Positions 1 through 9,000 of a stretch of 44,593 nucleotides of DNA are shown here, piece after piece. A model generated the notes under the pieces. That model searched no databases, was not told the origin of the DNA, and saw only the letters and a list, made by a program, of their open reading frames with translations. This DNA comes from Pyrinomonadaceae bacterium (GTDB taxonomy: Bacteria; Acidobacteriota; Blastocatellia; Pyrinomonadales; Pyrinomonadaceae), in the NCBI GenBank assembly GCA_014534425.1, contig JACVRN010000032.1:1-44593 (forward strand), read 5' to 3'. The position numbers and the translations under genes were made by a program. The stretch's first letter is position 1, and each line of letters opens with the position of its first letter.

Positions 1-982
1 AGCGAGAGACGAAGCGCGAGCGAAACTCTTTGCCCGAATACGGCTCAAGCTCTCTGGCATCATGCGTCGAAAGAAATCTAGTGATGACATCAGCGGCGAG
101 CTTTGAAAGACGCATGCAGGGGTCAAGGCCGCCCGCCGTCAAAGGCGAAACGGCTCCGGCTGCATCGCCTACCAGAAGCCCTTGCGTGTTCGCTATGCGG
201 CGCAGGACTCCGCCCACGGGGATACGACCGCCGCGACGCTCCGTGCGATGCGCTCCTTCAAGGTCAATCATGCCGTTTAAGCTCAAGCGAAATTTTTCGA
301 GCGCCGCTACGGGGTCAAAACTCTTGGCGTAGCCCCCTACGCCAACGTGCGTCTCCGTCCCGTCCTGCACGACCCAGGCTATGTAACCGGGCGCAAGCTC
401 CGAATCCAGAAAACAATGAAAGGCAGGCTCGCCCTCGACCGGCACGCCACGGAAGACATCCTCCACGCCCACTATCCACTCTTCGTTGGAATCAAGCCCC
501 AGGTCACGTGCGACGCGCGACTGCGCGCCGTCTGCTCCGACAATAAAGCCTGTCTCTACGCTTCTGGTCAGCCCATTAGTCTCCAGGTGAAGAATCGTGC
601 TCGAATCGCTCTCGGCCTCAAGCCCTATGTAACGAGTGCCCGGCCACCACTCGACGCCTGCTTCTATGGCTTCATCAAGAAAGCGCTCGTAAAGCTCGCC
701 CATGCGCCCGACCCTGAATTCGTCCAGAGGGCTTTCCAGTTCCATTGGGCGACGACGCGGGCTATAAAGCACCACGCGACGCACGGGCGCGCCGAGGCAA
801 TCTTCCGGCAGGTCGAAATCCTCAAGCGTGCGGCGAACAAAGATGCCCGTCGTGTGAATCGAATCATGAAGCGAGCGCTTGCGGTCAACCAGAAGCACTC
901 GCACGCCGCGCCGACCCAAGAGCCTCGCGCACTGCAAGCCGCCTAACCCTGCGCCTATGATGCAAACGTCAAACTTCTTCAA
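1..982 (-). CDS. FAD-dependent oxidoreductase, geranylgeranyl reductase-like (3' end cut by window)
   Basis: The reading frame is open from 982 to the window edge, so the C-terminus is missing. The N-terminus carries a Rossmann dinucleotide-binding motif (VCIIGAGLGG), followed by the second-strand acidic residue in LLVDRK. A later GDAAGAVSPLTAGG segment matches the FAD-ribityl contact of the geranylgeranyl reductase/FixC/PHBH-type flavoproteins, and a PGYIAWV segment also fits geranylgeranyl reductases. These enzymes reduce or hydroxylate hydrophobic substrates such as isoprenoid chains; the substrate here cannot be read from sequence. Start: a TTG at 982-980 preceded by AGGAGTG at good spacing. 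An in-frame TGA just upstream (the stop of the preceding gene) rules out a longer start. It lies three bases after the DUF4173 gene, so the two are probably co-transcribed and translationally coupled. Family is solid; function is uncertain. Confidence 0.85.
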   Translation of the reverse strand, partial: MKKFDVCIIGAGLGGLQCARLLGRRGVRVLLVDRKRSLHDSIHTTGIFVRRTLEDFDLPEDCLGAPVRRVVLYSPRRRPMELESPLDEFRVGRMGELYERFLDEAIEAGVEWWPGTRYIGLEAESDSSTILHLETNGLTRSVETGFIVGADGAQSRVARDLGLDSNEEWIVGVEDVFRGVPVEGEPAFHCFLDSELAPGYIAWVVQDGTETHVGVGGYAKSFDPVAALEKFRLSLNGMIDLEGAHRTERRGGRIPVGGVLRRIANTQGLLVGDAAGAVSPLTAGGLDPCMRLSKLAADVITRFLSTHDARELEPYSGKEFRSRFVSR

Positions 983-985
983 GCT

Positions 986-2626
986 TCACTCCTGTTTGGT
1001 AGCAGCGACTTCGGATGGCTGAGTCGCCTGTCCTTCGCTTTGCGCGCATGACACGGCGCGCAGACTCGTGAAGTTCTCTCTGACAATCTCTTGCGCTTTT
1101 GTGCGCGACCTGTTCCAGGTGCGCCAATCCGTCTGGGCTTCAACGGGCCAGCGACTCAAAAGAGTCCGGGCCACGGTGCAGCGCCCGCCAGGGCTGAGGG
1201 CGGGAAGGGACGCGGCTAACGCGGGCACAGCGTCGGCACTCAGGCCCGCGACGTACGCAGCATCGAAGCCGCGTCCCCATATTTCGGCGTGTGAGAGGTT
1301 AGTGCGTACGATTAAATCGTCAGGATTAATCACATGAAGCATGCCTATGACCAGAAAGACGCCCACGAGCGCGCCCGAACTGAAACGCTCACGAGCGCCC
1401 CTCAGCACAGTCCACATGAACCACAGGAAGACCAGAGCGAGCCAGGCCATGAAAGCCATCGTGTAAAGCCTCTGCTCTGTGAGGCCGTACTCTCTCTGAT
1501 AAAGACGCACGCGCTCGAAGGCCGAAGCCATGATGACAAAGAGCAGGGCTACCTGTGCGCCCGCCAGCACTCTAAAGATACGCTCATGCACGGGATTCTC
1601 CTTTCGCAGAAGCCAGTGCGCGAAGAGCAGCAGTGGAAGCACCAGCGCGGCCACCCACACAAGCTCAAAGAAGCCGCGCCGCGCGTATTCGGCATAAGTC
1701 AATCCGGTAGTCGCCTGCACAAGCTGAGCGCCGCCGAAGAAGTAGCGAATCTGAACCGTGACGAACGCCAGAAAGAGCAGGTCAAGGAGGCCGAGCGCAA
1801 CGCCTATCTCCACTATGCCCAGAGAAGGACGCATGCTAGACAAAGGCTTATCAGGCTTCTCCTCTTCCTTCTTCTCCGTCTCGCTCTGCTCAGCCTGATT
1901 TTTATCGTCCGTGAGATTAAGGGCAACAATCGCCGCGTTGTCGGAATTAGCCAGCACAGCATCGCGCCCTTCAATCACGCCGCGCAGGATGCCTCCGGCC
2001 ATCCAACTGAAAAGAATCGTCAGCCCCACGTGGCTGAAAAGAACTTCGGCGTTGATGTTGAAGGCGCTCTGGATTAGCCCTTCGAAAACCGCGTCCGCCG
2101 CCATCAGCAGCGCGCCGAAGATGAGCACGAGCGGAAGCGCTATGACCAGGCCGCGACCAACGGCTCCGGCGTATTTAGTCCAACGCGCGCGTGGAATCTC
2201 TCCCCACTCCACGTCGCCCAGGAGGATTGTCGGCATGCCAAGGGCCGCGTCGAAAACCGTCAGGCCGATTGCCGCCATGTGCTCTTTTATGCTCGCCAAT
2301 CTGAGGCTCACGGCGCACGTGCGAAGGACTGTCAGCGACAGCGCCAGCAGGATTGCCACTGCATCCAAAAGGTTCAGCGTGCGCGAGTCTCTCCAGACGA
2401 AACATGCCGCGAAGAAGATTAAAGGCAGAATAATCAGTCGCCCGTCACTCGTTAAAACGCCGCGCCGCCAGCGCACCAGAAGCGCCAGAGCGGCCACCAG
2501 CGCCAGCAACATCCACAACAGCAGGTTCAATCCCCAGGGCGTAGCGCGCAGCAGCGCATCGCCCGCCACGCCAAGCACGAGTGCGGCTTGCAGCACGTCC
2601 AAGCCCCTTCTTGTCCTGTCCTTCAT
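986..2626 (-). CDS. DUF4173 (DUF4153-like) multi-pass membrane protein
   Basis: This protein of about 546 residues has many hydrophobic segments and the signature stretches of the DUF4153/DUF4173 family: an EYARRGFFELVWVAA block, an AFERVRLYQREYGLTEQRLY block and an INPDDLIVRTN block. An acidic and lysine-rich cytoplasmic loop (KNQAEQSETEKKEEEK region) sits mid-protein. The molecular role of the family is unknown. The frame can extend to a TTG at 2641 that overlaps the stop of the upstream gene, but the ATG at 2626 has GAAGGGAG at proper spacing and is preferred. The stop codon overlaps the Shine-Dalgarno sequence of the flavoprotein gene. It is the middle gene of a three-gene minus-strand run (3435 to 1). 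Confidence 0.85.
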   Translation of the reverse strand: MKDRTRRGLDVLQAALVLGVAGDALLRATPWGLNLLLWMLLALVAALALLVRWRRGVLTSDGRLIILPLIFFAACFVWRDSRTLNLLDAVAILLALSLTVLRTCAVSLRLASIKEHMAAIGLTVFDAALGMPTILLGDVEWGEIPRARWTKYAGAVGRGLVIALPLVLIFGALLMAADAVFEGLIQSAFNINAEVLFSHVGLTILFSWMAGGILRGVIEGRDAVLANSDNAAIVALNLTDDKNQAEQSETEKKEEEKPDKPLSSMRPSLGIVEIGVALGLLDLLFLAFVTVQIRYFFGGAQLVQATTGLTYAEYARRGFFELVWVAALVLPLLLFAHWLLRKENPVHERIFRVLAGAQVALLFVIMASAFERVRLYQREYGLTEQRLYTMAFMAWLALVFLWFMWTVLRGARERFSSGALVGVFLVIGMLHVINPDDLIVRTNLSHAEIWGRGFDAAYVAGLSADAVPALAASLPALSPGGRCTVARTLLSRWPVEAQTDWRTWNRSRTKAQEIVRENFTSLRAVSCAQSEGQATQPSEVAATKQE

Positions 2627-2637
2627 AACGGCTCCCT

Positions 2638-3435
2638 TCAATGGTCGTAGCCTTTGAGTCTTCGCAGTACAGCCGCAGCCACATTCTTTACCTGCCAGGA
2701 AATCCTGCGGCTCAAGCCTCGGACGCTCGCCACCTGCTTCTGCGCCTCGTCCAGACGAAACAGAACCTTCCTGTGAAGCGGGCTGTTCTCGTGCCCTATG
2801 ATGAAATGCGTCGCCGCCCCGCCCTCTCTAATCAAGAGCATGGGGCTTTCCACTGCTTCGGGAAGGTCGAAGACGAAAGTGGTCGTGTAGGTTTCGCCTG
2901 GGCGTAGCGGCGTCTGTATGGGAGTGCCGCCCGATTGAGAAAGCTCCAGCGCCTGCATGGCTTCTGGCGAAGGGCCGTAGCTTCTGCCCTGCGCGTCCCG
3001 TACACTCAGCACGCGGCTGTTAGGCGTCAAGGGCGCATCGCCCCGCCCACTGCTTATTGTCTGCTCGTCAAAGCGCGTCCTGACGGTCACAACATAAAAG
3101 ATGCCTCTGGCCGTAGCCTGATTCTGTGACGCGCCTACGCTCCTGGTCTTCAGAACATCCGTCACGGCATAAGCCAGATGACAATCAATCTCGCAGAAAT
3201 GCTTCTCTTCGCCGCGCGCCAAAACCTTCTCGCCGCTCATGAGGGAGAAGACGAACATCAGCCCCAGGTAAATCGCAACGCAACCGAGGGCCGCAAAGAG
3301 CATGAATTTCAGGCGCGGCCACTTTCGTGTGAAGAGCGCGTGCACGGCCACACACAGGATGATGAGCAGCAGAGCGCAGCTTCCCATAAGCGCGAGAACA
3401 CCCAGAGCCGCTTCCAGATTAACGTTCGTGTCCAT
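2638..3435 (-). CDS. Membrane-anchored protein of unknown function with extracytoplasmic Ig-like domain
   Basis: The 265-residue product starts with two hydrophobic segments (about residues 10-33 and 44-67). A mostly beta-rich region follows, with the pattern RPGETYTTTFVFDLP near residues 178-192. That pattern resembles the DUF4352-type immunoglobulin-like domains of surface proteins, but similarity is only at pattern level. Two cysteines (CEIDC) lie just after the second membrane segment and could form a disulfide. The ATG at 3435 is chosen over the TTG at 3438; a GAGGATAAGGA purine run lies upstream. Its stop overlaps the possible TTG start of the DUF4173 gene, so the two are coupled. I do not recognise a defined function. 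Confidence 0.7.
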   Translation of the reverse strand: MDTNVNLEAALGVLALMGSCALLLIILCVAVHALFTRKWPRLKFMLFAALGCVAIYLGLMFVFSLMSGEKVLARGEEKHFCEIDCHLAYAVTDVLKTRSVGASQNQATARGIFYVVTVRTRFDEQTISSGRGDAPLTPNSRVLSVRDAQGRSYGPSPEAMQALELSQSGGTPIQTPLRPGETYTTTFVFDLPEAVESPMLLIREGGAATHFIIGHENSPLHRKVLFRLDEAQKQVASVRGLSRRISWQVKNVAAAVLRRLKGYDH

Positions 3436-3478
3436 CAATCCTTATCCTCTACGGCTTAACCATTCTCGCTCTGTAAAG

Positions 3479-3497
3479 GGCTTTGCAATGCAAAGCC
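3479..3497. repeat. Perfect 9-bp inverted repeat upstream of the 3435 gene
   Basis: GGCTTTGCA and its reverse complement are separated by a single base, in the spacer between the regulator stop (3528) and the membrane-protein start (3435). On the minus strand it is not followed by a T run, so it does not look like an intrinsic terminator. Its size and symmetry would fit an operator for the downstream three-gene run; this is inference. Confidence 0.4.
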
Positions 3498-3527
3498 GCC
3501 GCGCAAAAAAAAGCGATGCGACCCAGG

Positions 3528-3932
3528 TTAACGGTCACGCATCACTTTTATCAGCGCCTCCATGTGATTGAGATAGCGCTCCAGCGCACGGCGTCCCGAT
3601 GCGGTCAGCTTGTATTCCGTCTTAGGCGTGCGCCCGTCGAAAGACTTTGTGCAGGTGATATATTCCGCGTCCTCAAGCTTTCTGGCGTGCACGCTCAGGT
3701 TCCCGTCCGTGGTCTTCATCAACTCCTTGAGTTCGCTGAAGGTCAGAGATTCGTTCACGGCGAGGGCGCTGACGATGCCTAAACGCAGACGCTCGTGTAT
3801 CAGGCGATCCAACTCCGGCATTCCCTCTTCGGCAGACTTCGCCGCAACGCCCACGCCCTTCAAGCGTGCTCGCTCATCTTCGGCGCGAGACTTTCGCCCG
3901 CGCTCTTTCAAAAGCGCGTTACCTTTAGCCAC
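3528..3932 (-). CDS. Winged-helix transcriptional regulator (MarR/PadR-like single domain)
   Basis: The core after residue 40 (MPELDRLIHERLRLGIVSAL onward) is a compact winged-helix domain: a recognition region LKELMKTTDGNLSVHARKLEDA and a wing with EYKLTASGRRALERYLNHME. This pattern is typical of the small HTH_34-type winged-helix DNA-binding family, which acts as a homodimeric repressor or activator. The GTG at 3932 is chosen because GGAGG lies four bases upstream. It overlaps the TAA of the upstream membrane-protein gene by eight bases, so the two are coupled. Residues 1-40 are basic and probably disordered. Such regulators are commonly paired with a membrane protein in this way. Autoregulation of the 4562-4589 promoter is plausible but not shown. 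Confidence 0.85.
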   Translation of the reverse strand: MAKGNALLKERGRKSRAEDERARLKGVGVAAKSAEEGMPELDRLIHERLRLGIVSALAVNESLTFSELKELMKTTDGNLSVHARKLEDAEYITCTKSFDGRTPKTEYKLTASGRRALERYLNHMEALIKVMRDR

Positions 3933-4554
3933 CGTGCCTCCGTGCGATGATGATGCCGAAAATGATATTGAGCAGGCCGAAGCCGCCTGCCATGTAGTAG
4001 TTTCCCCATGACCCCGGACTGAAGATGGCAATCGCGCCAAGCAGCATAAAGCTCAAGCCCTTGAGTGGAACTATGCGTACGGAGAAAGCGCCGCCCGTAA
4101 CGACTCCCGTGCCATAGAGCAGAAGCCACATTCCGGGCACGTCCCTCATCATGCCCGCCCTGTAGAAGACGAATGTCAACAGCGCGCCCACCAGAAGCGG
4201 CGGCGTCAGGCCCAGGATAAATTTTCTGGCGGGGCCGGACATAAGCGTAGTCTCCTGCCTGCGCGCTTTTCTGTCCATGGCCCATCCGCCCACGAGCAGG
4301 GCTATGAGAGCCTCTACGAACCAGACTTCAAGCCACGGACGGCTGTAAGTCTGCTGCGCCGCTATGTAGGACGCTACGAGCGCCGTCACTCCCATGAAGA
4401 ATGCGCCCCATCCGGGCACCGCCGTGAAAGAGGCCGCGCGCTCCATCGTCTCGCGTATGAAGCGCAGGTTGTCCATCGCTCTGGAATGAAGCGACGGAGG
4501 CTCTTCTGCCGTCTGCTCGGATGTTCTTGGTCGAAGCTGGTAGATGGATGCCAT
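3925..4554 (-). CDS. Multi-pass membrane protein co-encoded with the winged-helix regulator
   Basis: About 209 residues with roughly six hydrophobic segments. The first follows a cytoplasmic N-terminal region (residues 1-45) containing [19 protein letters not shown], an amphipathic helix seen at the start of several small membrane proteins partnered with winged-helix regulators. No enzyme motif is visible. The start is taken as the ATG at 4554, because a near-consensus promoter places the transcript start at or next to that codon. The longer frame to 4605 would begin inside the promoter. The gene overlaps the regulator downstream by eight bases. Function is unknown; a role in sensing membrane state and relaying it to the regulator is only a guess from the pairing. 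Confidence 0.8.
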   Translation of the reverse strand: MASIYQLRPRTSEQTAEEPPSLHSRAMDNLRFIRETMERAASFTAVPGWGAFFMGVTALVASYIAAQQTYSRPWLEVWFVEALIALLVGGWAMDRKARRQETTLMSGPARKFILGLTPPLLVGALLTFVFYRAGMMRDVPGMWLLLYGTGVVTGGAFSVRIVPLKGLSFMLLGAIAIFSPGSWGNYYMAGGFGLLNIIFGIIIARRHGG

Positions 4555-4561
4555 GCTAGGA

Positions 4562-4589
4562 ATAATACAACTCATTTCTGAATTGTCAA
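4562..4589 (-). promoter_or_regulatory. Near-consensus sigma-70 promoter, leaderless arrangement
   Basis: On the minus strand TTGACA (4589-4584) is followed after 16 bases by TATTAT (4567-4562). Seven bases separate the -10 box from the ATG at 4554, so transcription would begin at or within one base of the start codon, giving a leaderless mRNA. The palindrome AAGTACTT (4588-4595) overlaps the -35 box and could be an operator. Confidence 0.75.
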
Positions 4590-4651
4590 GTACTTTATTC
4601 TGCAAAGCGAGAGGGCGACGAGCAAAGCTTTCATCTGCTTACGCTCTTTTA

Positions 4652-5767
4652 TCAGGGAGCGGTGATTGTGCCGTCCTCGCCGACCTTGACGGCTGTGGCT
4701 CCGAAGTCCGTGCTGGATAGCTGGCGCAGGATTGGGAGAATCGTTCCAGCTTTATCTTGGCGCGGGCCGTTCTGTCCTTCCTGTATGAGCGGGTGAACTA
4801 CGCCGCCCGCGAACGCTCCGTCGGGCGCGAGGTTGACTTCGAGAATCAGAGAGAGCGCGGTAGGGCCTTTGAAGGGAAAGCTGTAGAAGGCGAAGTTGCC
4901 TAGAGAATAGGCTATCAGTCGATTGCGGTAGATTTCCATGCCGCGTACTACGTGCGGGCCGTGGCCCAGGACTAAATCCGCGCCAGCGTCTACGACGGCA
5001 TGCGTGAAGGCGCGCAGGTCTCCGCGCGGAGCGCCGAGGAAAGTTTCAGGGCCGCGCGGGACGTTCTGTGCCGCAGCGCCTTCAGCGCCGCCGTGAAAAG
5101 AGACAATCACTATGTCGGCCTTCTGTGCGACCTGTGTGACTATGCGGCGCGCTGTCGCTATGTCGTTCAGGTTATAGGAGACCTCGTTGGTGGCGAAGGC
5201 CACGACGCCGATTCTCTTCCCCTTGATGTTGAGGTACGGTATGTCGTTGAGGTCGGCCCCGGCGTGCGTTATTCCCAACTGGTCAAGCACGCGACGAGTG
5301 CTCTGTCGTCCCTCAAGGCCGAAATCCGAGGCATGATTATTTGCAAGGCTCAGCAGGTCAAAGCCAGCCTCCTTTAAATGCTTGCCGTAGCGAGTGGGGA
5401 CGCGAAAGGCATAACAGAGTTTGGAGTTCGGGCCGCACTTCGCGGACTTCCCCGTGCCGTCGAGCATAGGCCCTTCGAGGTTGCCGAAGGCTATGTCTGC
5501 TGCGGAGAGCAGTGGCGCAACGTCCACCAGCATCCGTGCGCCGTCTTCGGGCGGCAAACCTCTGTCGGGCGGATTCGTGGAACCCAGCATGATGTCGCCG
5601 ACAGCCGCGATTGAAATCTTTTCTGCGGTCTGAGCCTGGACTACTGGCGCGGGCGCGGCCTGAAAGTCGCGCGTGTTCGCAGTGCCGCTCTTGCAGGCGG
5701 TCACGAGCAGAAGCAGAGAAGTGAACGAGGATAGAGAGACTAACAGAAACCATCTTCGACGGAACAT
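4652..5767 (-). CDS. CapA-family (poly-gamma-glutamate capsule type) metallophosphatase-fold lipoprotein
   Basis: The 371-residue product opens with a basic, then hydrophobic, signal ending in a lipobox (VTAC, Cys25), so it should be a lipoprotein outside the cytoplasmic membrane. The CapA/PGA_cap domain follows, with the metal-binding motifs of calcineurin-like folds: AVGDIMLGS, GNLEGP, SLANNHASDFG, SFHGGAE and LGHGPHVVRG. CapA proteins act in poly-gamma-glutamate anchoring or export, but many homologues have unknown roles and no capB or capC gene is nearby. The ATG at 5767 is chosen because the longer frame to 5968 lacks a signal peptide at its start; a GAGG lies nine bases upstream. It is an isolated gene on the minus strand. 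Confidence 0.88.
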   Translation of the reverse strand: MFRRRWFLLVSLSSFTSLLLLVTACKSGTANTRDFQAAPAPVVQAQTAEKISIAAVGDIMLGSTNPPDRGLPPEDGARMLVDVAPLLSAADIAFGNLEGPMLDGTGKSAKCGPNSKLCYAFRVPTRYGKHLKEAGFDLLSLANNHASDFGLEGRQSTRRVLDQLGITHAGADLNDIPYLNIKGKRIGVVAFATNEVSYNLNDIATARRIVTQVAQKADIVIVSFHGGAEGAAAQNVPRGPETFLGAPRGDLRAFTHAVVDAGADLVLGHGPHVVRGMEIYRNRLIAYSLGNFAFYSFPFKGPTALSLILEVNLAPDGAFAGGVVHPLIQEGQNGPRQDKAGTILPILRQLSSTDFGATAVKVGEDGTITAP

Positions 5768-5958
5768 ACTGGAGACCTCTGGGCTTACTTTCAGTTTTAA
5801 CCTTATGATCGAACGTTGCGGACGGGGCGTGCGCGAGGGCGAGTCGCACTCAACGGCAGCACCAACTGCGGAATCTCCGGCGAGCCTGCCACATGGAGGA
5901 AGAGAATCCCGCTCAGGCTTATATTGTCCCAGGAAGCAAATTAAGGCAAGTCGGAAGG

Positions 5959-6001
5959 ATTGATTCATAGGTTCATTGATTCAATGAACCTATGAATCAA
6001 T
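5959..6001. repeat. Octamer-unit inverted repeat (locus A)
   Basis: Two perfect 21-base arms flank one central base. The left side reads as octamers TTGATTCA, TAGGTTCA, TTGATTCA; the right side is TGAACCTA, TGAATCAA. It lies between the kgd stop and the promoter-proximal region of capA. In the kgd direction no T run follows, so it is not a typical intrinsic terminator. The unit consensus (TNNRTTCA) is shared with locus B at 13991-14041. Confidence 0.9.
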
Positions 6002-6012
6002 TTCTTCTGCAC

Positions 6013-9000
6013 TTATGAGCTTATCTTTCCGGCCTTCTCTGCGGTGCTGGCTTTGGAGATGGCGGGCATGTCTTCTATGAGCGCCTGTTCGACTATGCGG
6101 CGCTGCTCAAGCTCGTGGATGGTGTAAGAGCCTGTGGCGGGGCTGGCCGATGCGGAGCGGCCCACAAAGTAGGGGCGCTCGCAGGCCGACAGTATGCTCA
6201 TCAGGCGCGGCTCTACGAAAGTCCAGCCGCCCATGTTCTTAGGCTCTTCCTGCGCCCAGACAAGCTGCTTCGCGTTCGGGAAGCTAGCGAAAATCTCGCG
6301 CAGCCGCCGTTCGGGGAACGGGTAGAACTGTTCCAGGCGAATAATGGCTACGCGACGGTCTTCCGCTTTCTTTCTTCCCAGATTCAAGTCGTAATAGAGC
6401 TTGCCGCTACAGAGAACTATGCGCTCGACTGCGTTGCGGTCTGTGATTTCCGCGTCGTCAATGACGGGCAGAAAGCCGCCGCTCGTCATCTCTTCAATCG
6501 CGGAGGTGGCGGCGGGAAGTCTCAAGAGGCTCTTCGGCGTCATGATGATGAGAGGCCGTCTCATCTCCTGCCTGACCTGGCGGCGCAGTAGATGAAAGTA
6601 CTGCGCGGGCGTGGTCGGATAGCAGACCTGTAGGTCGTTCTCGGCGCAGAGTTGCAGGTAGCGCTCAAGACGCGCGCTGGAATGCTCAGGCCCCTGTCCC
6701 TCGTAGCCGTGCGGGAGCAGAAGGGTCAGACGCGACTTCTGACTCCACTTGTCCTCGCTGGCGGCTATGTACTGGTCTATGATGACCTGCGCGCCGTTTG
6801 CGAAGTCGCCGAACTGCGCCTCCCACATCACCAGCGCATCCGAAGCCTCGACCGAATAGCCGTACTCGAAGCCTAGCACGCCCTGCTCGGAAAGTGAGCT
6901 ATCGTAAACGTCGAACTCCGCTTTTGGATTCGACTCAGAGCGAAGTTCCGCGAGCGGAGTCCAAGCCTTTCCCGTCTGCGTGTCGTACATGACGGCGTGG
7001 CGCTGGCTGAAGGTGCCGCGTCCCGAATCCTGCCCGCTCAGGCGAACGCGCGTGCCTTCTAGAACGAGCGAGCCGAAGGCTATAGCTTCCGCGAAGGCCC
7101 AGTCTGCGGGCGCTTCGCCGTCGCCCATCTTCGCGCGACGCGCAAGCTGCCCGACCATCTTCGGGTTGATGTTGAAGCCTTCGGGCACCACGGAAATCTT
7201 CTGCGCGACGGCGCGAATGGTTTCACGCTCGACGCCCGTCTCCAAGACATCCGACCCGTCTTCTTCCTGCTTGGGCGCGGGCAGTTCCTTCATCTCGGGC
7301 CTGCTTGCGACGGCCTCCTTGGCGCGCGACAGAGTTTCTTCAAAGCGGCGCACGCGCTCTTCTATCCAGCTTTTGACGGTCGCTTCGTCCACGACGCCTT
7401 CGCGCACCAGCTTGCGCGCGTAGAGTTCACGCACGCCCGGATGAGCTTTCACGCGCGCGTACATAAGGGGCTGCGTGTAGCTTGGCTCGTCGCCTTCGTT
7501 GTGGCCCAGGCGACGGAAGCCCACGACATCAAGCACCACGTCCTTGTTGAACTCCTGGCGGTAATTCAACGCAATCTGAAGCGAGCGGAAGGCAGCTTCC
7601 GGGTCGTCGCCGTTGATATGAAAGATTGGAAGCTGAGTCATGCGCGCCACGTCCGTAGAATAAATCGTAGAGCGCCCCTTTTCCGGTGAAGTCGTAAAGC
7701 CAATCTGGTTGTTGATGATGATGTGAATCGTGCCGCCCGTTCGATAGCCATGAAGCCCCGCCAGATTCAAGGTCTCCATCACGATGCCCTGTCCGGCGAA
7801 CGCCGCGTCGCCGTGGAGCAGCACCGGAAGGTAGCGGTCAATGACCACTTCGCGCTCAGCATCTTCGGCATCCTGCCGGGCGCGCACCATTCCTTCGACC
7901 ACGGGGTCAACGAACTCAAGGTGGCTTGGGTTAGGCGAAAGCGTCAGCCGCACGCGCTTACCATTTGCGGTCGTGCGCTCGCCTTTAGCGCCCTGATGAT
8001 ATTTCACGTCGCCTTCGTCCGCAGGGAAGTTCGGATGAATGCTGCCCTCGAAGGAAGCGAGTATGCGCTCCATAATCTGTTCGTCTATGACGTTGACCAG
8101 CACGTTCAGGCGTCCGCGATGGGCCATGCCCATTGTGATGTCTTCGACGCCGTGCTCTGCGGCGGCTTCGATTAACTGGTCTAGCAAGGGAATGATGGTC
8201 TCCATTCCCTCTATGGAGAATCTCTTCTGCCCAAGATATTTAGTATGGAGGAAGCGCTCCAGTTGTTCGGCGCAGATGAGCTTCCACAAAAGCTGTTTCT
8301 TGATTTCGGGCGACAGTGGCTCTGGATAAACGAACTGCTTGCGTATCTCGTCGCGTATCCAGGTCTTCTCTTCCTTGCTCTGTATGTGGCGATACTCCGT
8401 TCCAACTTTGCCGCAGTAAGCGCGCTGAAGGATTTCCAGAATCTCTCTGAGCGTGGTGCTTTCGTGGCCGCCGAGGCCGCCCGCTATAAACTCTCTGTCC
8501 AAATCCCAGATGGTCAGCCCGTAAGTCTCCAAATCCAGTTCGGGATGATAATGAAGCGGCATGGCGTGGAGCGGGTCTATGTCCGCGATGAGGTGCCCGC
8601 GCACGCGATAGGCGTTGATAAGCTCAAGCACGCGCGCCTGCTTGACCGTTTGCTCGCGCGCGTAATCGCCGCCGAGGAGCGCAGGGTTGCGGTCGACGGC
8701 CCACCTGAGGGGCGGAATGGCTATGCCTAAATCAGCGAAGATGTCGTCGTAGAAACGATCCTTGCCCGTTATCAATTCATGCACGCGCGCAAGGAAAGCG
8801 CCGGACTCCGCGCCCTGTATGATGCGGTGGTCGTAGGTGGAACTGATGTTGACGGCCTTGCCTATGCCAAGCCGCGAGAGCGCTTCCGATGACATGGCCT
8901 GATACTCAGCCGGATACTCAATCGCGCCCGTGGCAATAATCAAGCTCTGCCCAGCCATCAAGCGTGGCGTGGAGGCTACGGTTCCTATGGTGCCGGGATT

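Noticed and set aside
980..988. In-frame TGA between DUF4173 protein and flavoprotein suggesting readthrough or a fusion
   Set aside because: A good Shine-Dalgarno sequence precedes a TTG start and the two families are unrelated, so two coupled genes explain it.
1334..2657. Long plus-strand ORFs opposite the DUF4173 gene
   Set aside because: They are shadows of a GC-rich coding strand; their products lack domains and the minus-strand gene has family motifs.
5959..6001. Intrinsic terminator for kgd
   Set aside because: The hairpin is AT-rich and no T run follows in the kgd direction.
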